A model generated the notes under the pieces. It did no database searches, had not been told where the DNA came from, and was given only the letters and a program-made list of their open reading frames with translations. A program made the translations under genes and the position numbers. This document shows positions 33,353-41,828 of a stretch of 62,381 bases of DNA, piece by piece. The DNA comes from JAYODW01 sp038116745 (lineage in GTDB: Bacteria > Pseudomonadota > Gammaproteobacteria > Ga0077536), in NCBI GenBank assembly GCA_038116745.1, contig JAYODW010000032.1:1-62381 (forward strand), given 5' to 3'. Each line of letters starts with the position of its first letter. Position 1 is the first letter of the stretch.

Positions 33353-33914
33353 AACGGAAGAGGACGATATCGCGTTGCACGGCGCGATGCTCCTCGATCT
33401 GGCGCGCCGCGCCATTGTCACGGGCTTCAGCGGCGAGCGCCTTAGGATCGTGCCGGGTGATCACCCCATCACGCTGCGCGGACACCGTGCGAGCTTTGTC
33501 ACGCTGCAGCGTCGGGGACGTTTGCGCGGCTGTATCGGCTCGCTGGAGGCGCGCCAAAGCCTGGTCGAGGATATCGCCTGGAACGCGTTCAACGCGGCAT
33601 TCAAGGACCCGCGTTTCCCGCCGCTGGGCGCGGCAGAAATGTCCGACACCGAGGTTCACCTCTCGGTGCTGAGCCCGCCGGTGCCGCTGCCGGTCAATTC
33701 CGAGGCTGATCTGCTGCGCCAGCTGCGTCCTGGCGTCGACGGTCTGATCCTGAGCGAGGGCGCGAGGCGCAGCACTTTCCTCCCGTCAGTATGGGCACAG
33801 CTCCCGACGCCGGCAGAATTCGTGCGTCAGCTCAAACTTAAAGCGGGTCTCGATGCAGCACACTGGAGCGACGCCCTGAGCTTTCAACGCTACTCCACAA
33901 CGGCAATTCCCTGA
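33339..33914 (+). CDS. amrA: AmmeMemoRadiSam system protein A (AMMECR1 domain)
   Basis: The 191-residue AMMECR1-domain protein has LRGCIGSLEARQSLVEDIAWNA, the universally conserved LRGCIG segment around residue 64. This is followed by FKDPRFPPL, LSVLSPP, GVDGLILSEGARRSTFLPSVW and LKAGL. The conserved Cys may be functional. It is translated from an ATG inside the end of the Memo gene. Together with the radical SAM enzyme it completes the three-component AmmeMemoRadiSam set; the set is known from co-occurrence, with no confirmed product. Confidence 0.93.
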   Translation: MSSTETEEDDIALHGAMLLDLARRAIVTGFSGERLRIVPGDHPITLRGHRASFVTLQRRGRLRGCIGSLEARQSLVEDIAWNAFNAAFKDPRFPPLGAAEMSDTEVHLSVLSPPVPLPVNSEADLLRQLRPGVDGLILSEGARRSTFLPSVWAQLPTPAEFVRQLKLKAGLDAAHWSDALSFQRYSTTAIP

Positions 33915-34182
33915 CGGCTGCTTGCATTAAAAAGATAACTTCGCCCTGGTCCCTGGTGGACCGCTACGAACGTGCTGCCTCTTTGGAGCAGCAAGGGCTA
34001 GCGTACTCACTGCCTGCCGATTGACCTGCAACGGACAGGCACCTATAAAAAACACATCGCGCTCAAAGGCCGCATGGTGTTCAACAAGCTGATCGAATTT
34101 CTCTCGCCGCGAATCGCTGCCCCCCACTACGCCGCGCGGCATGTGCGCTCATCGGCGCCATCCGGTTTTTGCGCTCCAGGTC
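33915..34182. other. 268-bp gap of altered composition before the LysR gene
   Basis: This stretch is AT-richer than its left flank and marks a change of style in the following genes. On the plus strand a frame stays open from about 34019 into the LysR region, reading TYKKHIALKGRMVFNKL and FLSPRIAAPHYAAR. I do not recognise this as any family and it has no good start. It may be chance or the end of a decayed gene. No terminator or RNA was recognised. Confidence 0.35.
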
Positions 34183-35079
34183 ATGGGTAGTCGGCTCCCC
34201 GCGCTGACAGGGTTACGCGCCTTCGAAGCGTCGGCCCGCCTCGGCAGCCACCGCAAGGCGGGAGTTGAACTGCATCTGGACCATACGGTGGTCGGAAAGC
34301 ATGTGAGGAAGCTCGAATCTGAGCTTGGCGTTCAGCTGCTGGAAAAAACGCCCACCGGCACACGACCTACGCCTGAGGGCGAGATTTACCTCAGAGACAT
34401 CGCGCATGCGTTGCAGATTATCGGGGCAGCGACCGAGAAACTGCGCGCGCCGGATACCCAACCAACGCTGCACATCGCGTGCTCGCCGGGTATCGGCATG
34501 CGTTGGCTGGCCCCGCGCATCTCGACGTTTCTCGAGGCTAACCCAGGCCTCGAAATCACTTTACGCCCTACCAGTCGGGCGCCAGATTTGACTGGTGGCG
34601 AAGCCGATGTCGATATTCGCAGCGCCAACGCTGGCACGTCGCTGATCACCAAACACCTCGAATTAAGCCGTCCACGCATGTATCCGGTCGCAAGCCCGGC
34701 GTTTCTAGCCAGTCACCCTCCCATAAAAAAACTGGAGGATCTGCTGACGCTGCCGCTGTGCCACGAAGAAACACACGAATACTGGCGCTTATGGTTAAAG
34801 GCCGCTGGACTCGAACTCGAACAGACTCCTACCGGGCCCCGTTACTGGTCCGCAGCGCTGGCAGTCGAGGCTGCTCGGCTTGGCCACGGAATTGCTATCG
34901 CGAACGACTTCATCGCTGCAGATGAGGTCGCAAGCGGCCGTCTGGTGGAAGTCCTGACAAGCGCAGTAACAGTCTTCCCCTACCTCTTCACCGCGCTTCG
35001 GGCGCGCTGGAATGACCCCGTCGTTGCACGCTTTCGGAACTGGTTAGTGGGGCAGATGGTGCCCCAGCCTGCGCAATAA
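34183..35079 (+). CDS. LysR-family regulator (GcvA-like)
   Basis: The ATG at 34183 gives 298 residues starting MGSRLPALTGLRAFEASARLGS, the usual GcvA/AmpR-type N-terminus. The winged helix-turn-helix spans residues 10-70, with VGKHVRKLESELGVQLLEKTPTGTRPTPEG. A substrate-binding domain covers 95-295. The frame is open to 34141, but the extra 14 residues are outside the family pattern. It reads in the same direction as the hydantoinase genes 66 bp downstream and is the likely regulator of that group. Confidence 0.9.
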   Translation: MGSRLPALTGLRAFEASARLGSHRKAGVELHLDHTVVGKHVRKLESELGVQLLEKTPTGTRPTPEGEIYLRDIAHALQIIGAATEKLRAPDTQPTLHIACSPGIGMRWLAPRISTFLEANPGLEITLRPTSRAPDLTGGEADVDIRSANAGTSLITKHLELSRPRMYPVASPAFLASHPPIKKLEDLLTLPLCHEETHEYWRLWLKAAGLELEQTPTGPRYWSAALAVEAARLGHGIAIANDFIAADEVASGRLVEVLTSAVTVFPYLFTALRARWNDPVVARFRNWLVGQMVPQPAQ

Positions 35080-35145
35080 TTGACCTTGCCTGGCGGCGCG
35101 CCAGTCGCCTAGTGTTTCATTGATGCAGCCAGAAGGGTCCAAACC

Positions 35146-37011
35146 ATGCGCATGAAGCCACCGCTCATTCCGCCTTATGACCCCGCGCTCATTGTGGAGC
35201 CGCTACGCGACGAGGAAATCGCCGGCATCCCGGGTGCGCTCGACCACGGTTCCGACAGCGTGGACCCCGTGGTGTTCTCGATCGTTTACGCCCGTCTCGA
35301 AGGCATTCTGAGCGAGATGACCGAGACTATTCTTACCACCGCCCGCAATCCCATTCTTTACGGCGCCAAGGACTTCACCTGCACGCTCATGAGCCCACGG
35401 GCCGAGGTCCTTTCGATGCACGATTGTCTGCCGGTTCATGTCGGCACCATGAGCCCGGCGCTGCGCTTCGTCGTTCGCGCCTTCGGTAACGACATCCAGG
35501 AAGGCGACGTGTTCGTCAACAACGCCTCTTTCGCAGGCAATGCGCACGTCGGCGACTGGACAATGTTCGCGCCGATATTCCATGGCGGCTGTCTCGTGGC
35601 ATGGGCGGCGAACAAGTGCCACATTATTGACACCGGCGCCCACGTTCCGGGAAACGTCGATTTCTATGCAGGCGATGTCTACGAAGAAGCGATTCATTTC
35701 CCGGCCGTGCGAATCTGCCGAGCGCACGAGCCAATCGAAGACCTGGTGCGCTTCATTGCCTACAACTTTCGTTTCCCGGACACCTGGTACGGCGACTTCC
35801 TCGCGCAGCTGGGTTCGCTGTGGACCGCTGAGAAGCGCCTGCACGAAATGTGCGCGCGCTTCTCCCTTGCGACTGTGCAGGGCTGCCTTGCCGAAGCGCT
35901 GCGCTATGGCGAGCGACGCATGGTCGAGGAAATCTCGCGTCTGCCGCGCGCCGAGGTCGAAGTTTCAATGGTGGGCGAACGCATCGCGGGATTTTTTCCC
36001 GACGGCGTACCGCTCAAGCTGCGGCTGTCAATCGAGCCGGAAGAAGGTCGCATCATCTTCGACTACACAGATATGCCCGATCAACAGGCGTTCGGCTACA
36101 ACCTGACGTATGCAACGGCGCGCTGCTCCGCGCTGCAGGGCACGCTACCCAATCTCGACCCGAGCATCCCCACTAACGATGGAGCTCTAAGCCGGATTGA
36201 GGTCAAACTGCGAGAAGGGGCAATTGCCGGTATTCCCCGCTGGCCGGTGGGCACTTCCGCCGCAACGATCGCACTGTGCGACGAAGTCACCAACCTGGTG
36301 TTCAAGGCCTGGGCCGAGGTGCTGCCGGGACGCGGCATGGCCGGTATGGGCGAGTACTGCGCGGCGAACTTCTTCGGTTCAGGCCATGCGGAGTCGACCG
36401 GAGAAGCCTACGTGCATGCCTTTTATCTAGCCGCCAGCGGCGGTGGTGCTGTGCATAACCACGACGGCATACCGCACATGTTCGGCGCGTGCATCATGGG
36501 CAACATGGGCTACGAGTCGATCGAGCTGGTCGAACTCGCGCGTCCACTCATCGTCTGGGACGTTTCTGCAGTAGCGGACTCCGGCGGAGCCGGCATGTTC
36601 CGCGGCGCGCCTGGCGTAAGCCAGACCATCCAGCCACGCGCGCACACAATGCATCTCAACTACTGCGGCTCTGGCCACACCTGCCCGGCTTTCGGACTTG
36701 AGGGCGGCGCCCCAGGGCTCGGCGCTGCCCATCGCATCATCGACGTTGGCGGTAACGAGACTGTCCGTGTACTCGACAACGCCGGCAGCGCCGATGTCGA
36801 ACCGCAGCAGGCCTGGGTCGCCAGCACCGGCGGCGGTGGTGGCTACGGCGATCCCGGCGAGCGATCAGCGAACGCCGTCTTAGAGGATGTCATTGATGGC
36901 TTCGTCACGCCGGAGGTAGCGCGTTCGGTCTACCACGTCTGTCTGTCGTGGAGGAACGGGCAATGGCACCACGACGAGGCTGCGACACGGGCGCTGCGCG
37001 CTGGAGGCTGA
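35146..37011 (+). CDS. hyuB: Hydantoinase B / oxoprolinase-family subunit
   Basis: The 621-residue HyuB-type subunit has DPVVFSIVYARLEGILSEMTETI at the start. The metal-site region TCTLMSPRAEVLSMHDCLPVHVGTM comes next, followed by NNASFAGNAHVGDWTMFAPIF and the C-terminal GGGGGYGDPGER. HyuB and HyuA together hydrolyse or carboxylate cyclic amides or ketones with ATP (5-oxoproline, N-methylhydantoin, acetone and acetophenone enzymes share this fold). The C-terminal position of the Gly-rich loop is standard. AAGGG lies about 8 bases before the ATG. The HyuA-type gene starts 3 bp after its stop. Confidence 0.9.
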   Translation: MRMKPPLIPPYDPALIVEPLRDEEIAGIPGALDHGSDSVDPVVFSIVYARLEGILSEMTETILTTARNPILYGAKDFTCTLMSPRAEVLSMHDCLPVHVGTMSPALRFVVRAFGNDIQEGDVFVNNASFAGNAHVGDWTMFAPIFHGGCLVAWAANKCHIIDTGAHVPGNVDFYAGDVYEEAIHFPAVRICRAHEPIEDLVRFIAYNFRFPDTWYGDFLAQLGSLWTAEKRLHEMCARFSLATVQGCLAEALRYGERRMVEEISRLPRAEVEVSMVGERIAGFFPDGVPLKLRLSIEPEEGRIIFDYTDMPDQQAFGYNLTYATARCSALQGTLPNLDPSIPTNDGALSRIEVKLREGAIAGIPRWPVGTSAATIALCDEVTNLVFKAWAEVLPGRGMAGMGEYCAANFFGSGHAESTGEAYVHAFYLAASGGGAVHNHDGIPHMFGACIMGNMGYESIELVELARPLIVWDVSAVADSGGAGMFRGAPGVSQTIQPRAHTMHLNYCGSGHTCPAFGLEGGAPGLGAAHRIIDVGGNETVRVLDNAGSADVEPQQAWVASTGGGGGYGDPGERSANAVLEDVIDGFVTPEVARSVYHVCLSWRNGQWHHDEAATRALRAGG

Positions 37012-37014
37012 GCG

Positions 37015-39069
37015 GTGAGCTACCAGATTGGTACGGATATCGGCGGTACGTTCACCGACCTTGTGCTAGCCCGAGACGGGCAACTGCTCGGTAGATATAA
37101 ATCGCCGACGACGCCAGAGGCGCTTTCACGCGGCGTGCTGGACTGTCTTGCGCTGGCCGCTCATGGAGCAGATTCGGACATTTCCGGCCTGCTGAAGAAC
37201 ACCGATGTGTTCATGCACGGATCGACTGTAGCAACAAACGCGGTGCTTGAGCAGCGCGGGGCGCAGTGCGGCGTGATCTGTACGCGCGGCACGCAATACA
37301 CCCTGTGGCGAGGCGAGGGTCGGCGCCGCGATATTTTCAATTTCATCGCACCACCGCGCGCGCCTTTGGTCCGTCCACACCTGTGCATGGAAGTTGATGA
37401 ACGCATCGACCGCGACGGTCATGTGCTGCGTCCCTTGGCGGAGGACACAGTCGTCACTGCAATCGAACGCCTGCGTGAGCTGGGCTGTACATCGGTCGCG
37501 ATCGCGCTCCTCTGGTCGGTGCGCAACCCGGCGCATGAACAGCGTGTTGCTGAGCTCGTGCGCCGACACTGGCCCGAGGCGGCGCTCAGTTTGTCAAGCG
37601 AGGTGCAGCCCATCCTGCGCGAGTACACGCGTACCTCCTGCACGGTGCTGAACGCGATGCTTAAGCCGGTAGTCGCTGACTACTTGACAGGGCTGGAGGG
37701 TGACCTGCGCGCCCACGGCCTTGCCGGCGAATTGCTGATCGTCACATCCGACGGCGGCCTCCAACCGGTGTCGGAAGTATCAGAAAGACCTGTGTACATG
37801 CTGTTTTCCGGACCCGCTACCGGGCCCGGAGCGGCGGCGCACTTTGCGACTAGAGAAGCCACGCAGGACTGCCTGCTTGTCGACATGGGCGGTACCAGCT
37901 TCGACGTGAGCACGGTGCTTGGCGGTCGGATTGCGGTGACCCGTGACGGGCGTATAAACGACTACCCGACCGGGGTGTCGGCGGTGCAGATCCTGACGCT
38001 GGGCGCGGGCGGCGGCAGCATTGCCAGTGTCGACGAGGGCGGCCTGCTGCGTGTGGGGCCACGCAGTGCAGGCGCTCAGCCGGGACCAGCCTGTTACGGT
38101 CGCGGGGGAAATGAGGCGACCGTTACGGACGCTTATCTGGCGCTGGGCTACCTTGCAGCAGAACGATTTCTCGGCGGACGCATGAAATTGGACCGGCACG
38201 CAGCAACCGCAGCTATCGAGAAGAACATCGCACGACCACTCGGGATCTCGATCGACGATGCCGCGCTCGGAATCTGCCGAGTTGCCAACGAAACCATGAT
38301 TAACGGGATCCTAGAGATGACCGTGCGCCGCGGCATCGATCCGCGGCGGCTGGTGCTCGTCACCGGCGGCGGCGCAACCGGGGTTGCTGCGGTCGACCTC
38401 GCCCGCGAACTCGGCATCAGCCGCATCGTAGTGCCACGCGAGACGTCAGTGCTGTGCGCCTTTGGCGCACTCAACGCGGATCGACAATGGTCCAGTGTCG
38501 CCAGCCATCCAGCGAGCCTGCGCGCATTCGACTACACAGCTATCAACGCGACCCTGACGCAACTGATAGCTGCAGGTCAGGCTTTTCTCGACCGTCTCCG
38601 CGTTCCGGCGGCGGCGCGACAGATCGAAATTTTTGCCGCCGCTCGCTACCCGATGCAGGTGACTGAGATCGAGGTGCCATGCCCGTCAGGCTTGCTCGAT
38701 ACAGCCGGCCTGGCGGACGTTGCCGCGCGGTTCCACGCGGCTCACCAGGAACGCTACTCGGTCTCCGAGCCTGAATCGGATGTCGAGTTCGTCATGTGGC
38801 GCGTGGTTGCCCGCGGAGAAAGTCCCGACATCACTGCTCCAGACGACACTCCATCCGGGGAGGCGTTTTCGCTGGGTGAAACAGTGATCTTCGATGCCGA
38901 CAGTCACAGCCGTCAGGCCGTGGCGCTAATTGACATTGAGCGCCTGCGCACGGGTGAGTCCTTCAAAGGGCCGGCTCTGATGGTCGCTGCGGATACCACT
39001 GTCGTTGCTCCAGCTGGCACGCGCGTCAGTGCTCGTAGCGGCGGCCATCTGCTAATTGAGATCGACTGA
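37015..39069 (+). CDS. hyuA: Hydantoinase A / oxoprolinase-family ATP-binding subunit
   Basis: The 684-residue ASKHA-fold ATPase subunit has the phosphate-1 loop IGTDIGGTFTDLVL at the N-terminus. Other marks are HGSTVATNAVLEQRGAQ, LSSEVQPILREYTRTS, and the second phosphate loop LLVDMGGTSFDVS. GAGGGSIASVDEGGLLRVGP follows, and the adenosine motif VTGGGATGVAA lies near residue 450. It pairs with the HyuB product as a heteromer. The start codon is GTG at 37015 with GGAGG 7 bases upstream. Here B precedes A, with the SDH-like gene following at 39084. Confidence 0.9.
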   Translation: MSYQIGTDIGGTFTDLVLARDGQLLGRYKSPTTPEALSRGVLDCLALAAHGADSDISGLLKNTDVFMHGSTVATNAVLEQRGAQCGVICTRGTQYTLWRGEGRRRDIFNFIAPPRAPLVRPHLCMEVDERIDRDGHVLRPLAEDTVVTAIERLRELGCTSVAIALLWSVRNPAHEQRVAELVRRHWPEAALSLSSEVQPILREYTRTSCTVLNAMLKPVVADYLTGLEGDLRAHGLAGELLIVTSDGGLQPVSEVSERPVYMLFSGPATGPGAAAHFATREATQDCLLVDMGGTSFDVSTVLGGRIAVTRDGRINDYPTGVSAVQILTLGAGGGSIASVDEGGLLRVGPRSAGAQPGPACYGRGGNEATVTDAYLALGYLAAERFLGGRMKLDRHAATAAIEKNIARPLGISIDDAALGICRVANETMINGILEMTVRRGIDPRRLVLVTGGGATGVAAVDLARELGISRIVVPRETSVLCAFGALNADRQWSSVASHPASLRAFDYTAINATLTQLIAAGQAFLDRLRVPAAARQIEIFAAARYPMQVTEIEVPCPSGLLDTAGLADVAARFHAAHQERYSVSEPESDVEFVMWRVVARGESPDITAPDDTPSGEAFSLGETVIFDADSHSRQAVALIDIERLRTGESFKGPALMVAADTTVVAPAGTRVSARSGGHLLIEID

Positions 39070-39083
39070 GCCAGGAGACGCTG

Positions 39084-40265
39084 ATGCATATTGCAGTCGT
39101 GGGCGCGGGCGCCATGGGCGCCGATATTGTCACTGAGCTCGCACGCCGAGAACCAGCGCTCACGCTGACGGTAATCGACGTGGATGGCGACAGAGCGCGT
39201 TCGCTAGCAGGACGATCCGGCCTTACGGCGGCAACCGCCAGCGCCTGCGACGCCCGCAACGCAGATGCGTTAGTCGGCCTGCTGGATGACGTCAGCGTCA
39301 CGGTGAACGCTGCCCAGTACGACGCCAACCTCGACGTTATGCGCGCCTGCCAGGCGGCCGGTTGCCACTATCTGGACTTAGGCGGGATGTTCCACATCAC
39401 GCGCCAACAGCTCGCTCTTGGCGCGGACTTCGAAGCAGCCGGGCTGACCGCTGTTCTTGGGATGGGCGCCGCACCGGGACTCAGCAACCTGCTCGCGGTC
39501 GCGGGATGCGCAGAAATGGATCGCATCGAAAGCGTCGACCTGTCCTTTGCCGCGATCTCGCCCGATATGCCCACAAGCGACGTCTTTGTTCCGCCTTACT
39601 CGATCCGCACCATCATGCAGGAATTCTGCAGCCCGTCTTTTCAGTATATCGACGGCGGACTGCGCGAATTACCAGCAATGGCGGGACGACGCCGCATTCA
39701 ATTCCCGGAGCCGATTGGGGAGGTTCATTGTGTTCACACGCTCCACTCGGAGCCTGCAACACTGCCTACGATGCTGGCGGAACGCGGTGCGCGTGACGTC
39801 ACCTGGCGCCTCGGGCTACCGGCGGCGTTGGAAAATGCCGTTCAGGCGTTCGTCTCTGCGGGTCTGGGTGCTTCAACACCGATACACATCGGCGACGCCG
39901 CGATCCTCCCGGTCGATTTCCTCGCCGCCTGCATCGAGGCGCGGATCGCCAGCCAGCCAAACCGAAACGAGACCTACACAGAGGTCGGCTGTCTGAGGGC
40001 CGAGGCTCGGGGTTGGTTGGGCGCAAGCGCAGTGAGCGTCGTCGTCGAATGCACACTCTCAATCAGCGGCACAGCGCCGGACGTTGCTGGCGTCATGACC
40101 GGTACCCCCGCGGCAGTGGCTGCGCTCATGCTTGCGGCGGGTGAGGTAGACCACCCTGGCGCACATGGTCCGGAAAGGGTGATTGATCCCCGAACGATGT
40201 TCTCTCGACTGACGGATATCGGATTCAAGACAACGCGGACTGAGCGTCGCACGATCGCGGAGTAG
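39084..40265 (+). CDS. Saccharopine dehydrogenase-family NAD(P)-binding protein
   Basis: The 393-residue protein has the Rossmann motif VVGAGAMGADIVTEL at the N-terminus, VIDVDGDRARSLAG (acidic end of strand 2), SVTVNAAQYDANL and GCHYLDLGG, all typical of the saccharopine-reductase-like family. AGGAG lies 6 bases before the ATG, and the gene is 14 bp downstream of HyuA. Members oxidise or reduce imino-type bonds in amino-acid metabolism. In this operon it may make or consume the substrate of the HyuBA enzyme, for instance an N-containing ring compound; that is inference. Confidence 0.85.
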   Translation: MHIAVVGAGAMGADIVTELARREPALTLTVIDVDGDRARSLAGRSGLTAATASACDARNADALVGLLDDVSVTVNAAQYDANLDVMRACQAAGCHYLDLGGMFHITRQQLALGADFEAAGLTAVLGMGAAPGLSNLLAVAGCAEMDRIESVDLSFAAISPDMPTSDVFVPPYSIRTIMQEFCSPSFQYIDGGLRELPAMAGRRRIQFPEPIGEVHCVHTLHSEPATLPTMLAERGARDVTWRLGLPAALENAVQAFVSAGLGASTPIHIGDAAILPVDFLAACIEARIASQPNRNETYTEVGCLRAEARGWLGASAVSVVVECTLSISGTAPDVAGVMTGTPAAVAALMLAAGEVDHPGAHGPERVIDPRTMFSRLTDIGFKTTRTERRTIAE

Positions 40266-40445
40266 CTTCCTGGTCTGCGCCGGCAGGCGCCACGCGGAAG
40301 TCAGGATGCCCGGCTGCTAAAGCTAATGCCTTAGCGATCTATGACAGCTGACAGGGTGAAGACCGCTCCGGGTATCCAAGCCCCAAGCCCACACGACAAT
40401 GCACATGGCCCCCGAGGGCCTTACGGCATCCGCGCGCGGCGAGCA

Positions 40446-41261
40446 TCACAGTATCGATCGACGACGCAGGAAATCCAGGCATGCCTCGGCGAGCCGCTCC
40501 GGCTGCTCCATCATGATCAGATGCCCCATGCCCTCGGCGATCCCGCCCTCACCAAGGCCGTTGGGGATCGCCGCGATGGTCTCGAGCACGGCCTGCTCAG
40601 GCACGTGGTAGTCCGCCTCGCCTTTATAGAGAAACACGGGGCAGCGGATCTGGTGCAGATACTCACGAACGTCGTGATCATTCCAGGCGTCCATATCCGC
40701 AACGCAGGTCTGCTGATAGGTCGCGCGGTGTTGCCACTTTGACTCAATCACCTTGACCGGATCGCAGGGGTAGAACATTGCGGAGGTCGACGCGTTATCG
40801 ACCAGCGCAGCGAAACCCGGAAAGCTGTGCGGATCCGTGTAGCCCGACAGAAACGAGATCGAGCCGGTGGTTGCCGCCGACTCGAAGGCCATGCCGGCGC
40901 GGATCCCGTCCGGGTGATGGCAGGCAAGCTGAAGCGTCATGTCTCCGCCGATGCCGCTGCCGCAGACCACCGGTCGCTCGCCCGGGCACACCGCCTCAAT
41001 GAAATCCCACACCCACTCGGCGTAGTCGCGCATGCGCCGGAAGGGCTGCCAGTCGACCGGGTAGGACTTGGCGTGACCCGGGAGGTCAGGCGCGATAACC
41101 CGCATCCCGGCAGCCGCCATGATCGGCATGAAGTACTGCCACTGCAGCGAGCAGGCCCAGCCCATGTGGATACAGATGAGCGGGATCCCCTCCCCGCAGA
41201 CGTCGTAATAAGCCCGCGTATTCTGCACGGTGGCGTAGCGTCCGGTGATCTCCTGAGTCAT
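40446..41261 (-). CDS. Alpha/beta hydrolase-fold protein with a non-canonical nucleophile elbow
   Basis: The 271-residue fold is clear: YYDVCGEGIPLICIHMGWACS (oxyanion loop), VIAPDLPGHAKS, KGEADYHVPEQA (acid) and GMGHLIMMEQPE (His). The elbow reads VVCGSGIGGDM (98-108). Aligned on the usual GHSMGG, the nucleophile position is Gly103, and the only Ser is one place earlier (Ser102). It may therefore be non-hydrolytic or use a shifted nucleophile. AGGAG lies 7 bases before the ATG. It follows the SCP2-like gene by 13 bp in a two-gene operon. Confidence 0.85.
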   Translation of the reverse strand: MTQEITGRYATVQNTRAYYDVCGEGIPLICIHMGWACSLQWQYFMPIMAAAGMRVIAPDLPGHAKSYPVDWQPFRRMRDYAEWVWDFIEAVCPGERPVVCGSGIGGDMTLQLACHHPDGIRAGMAFESAATTGSISFLSGYTDPHSFPGFAALVDNASTSAMFYPCDPVKVIESKWQHRATYQQTCVADMDAWNDHDVREYLHQIRCPVFLYKGEADYHVPEQAVLETIAAIPNGLGEGGIAEGMGHLIMMEQPERLAEACLDFLRRRSIL

Positions 41262-41274
41262 GGTTCAGCTCCTA

Positions 41275-41655
41275 TCAGTTTCCCGCCGGCAGATCGCGCA
41301 CGGCCGACAGCATCAGGTGGGTGGACTCGTACAGGCGATTAGCCTCGAGCAGATTGCCGTCGACCGCGATAGCGCCGCTGTCGAGCAGGTGGCCGAGGGC
41401 GCGCTCGCCGGCGCGCAGCGCGCACCAGGTTTCCAGGGGCGCGCTGATGCTGTAGTCCCAGCCGAGCGGATTAGCCATCGGCGCATAGGGCATGGAGTCG
41501 ATCACACGACCACCGTAGAGCTTGAACCAGTAGCGCTGCTCGCCGAAGGCAAGTACCACCTTGACGTCAGACCAGCGACTGGCCGCGTGGAACGCAGTGT
41601 TCTCATTCAGGTGCGCCACCAGAGCGCTGACAAACTCGGGACTCGGAAAAGCCAT
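41275..41655 (-). CDS. Small SCP2-like (sterol/lipid carrier) protein
   Basis: The 126-residue protein starts at the ATG at 41655 with AGGAGG 6 bases ahead. The sequence (DVKVVLAFGEQRYWFKLYGGRVID, WDYSISAPLETWCALRAGE) has the strand-helix pattern of SCP2 sterol-carrier domains, in which a hydrophobic pocket binds lipids or acyl-CoA. It would hand a hydrophobic ligand to an enzyme, perhaps the neighbouring alpha/beta hydrolase encoded 13 bp downstream. The assignment rests on pattern only. The frame continues to 41709, with Arg-rich residues that do not fit the family. Confidence 0.55.
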   Translation of the reverse strand: MAFPSPEFVSALVAHLNENTAFHAASRWSDVKVVLAFGEQRYWFKLYGGRVIDSMPYAPMANPLGWDYSISAPLETWCALRAGERALGHLLDSGAIAVDGNLLEANRLYESTHLMLSAVRDLPAGN

Positions 41656-41828
41656 GGCGTTCCTCCTGTTGCTCTCAGTCGCACTATACAAGCGCGCGGC
41701 GCGCCGCACTCATGGCGGCCGTCCGGACCGGAACTGTCGCAGGTGTAGAATCCGGCGCCGGCGCGTCATAGCTGAAACGCAGCCGCCATAGCCGCGTCCC
41801 GCAACCTCCAGAGCAACCCCGACCGTTC

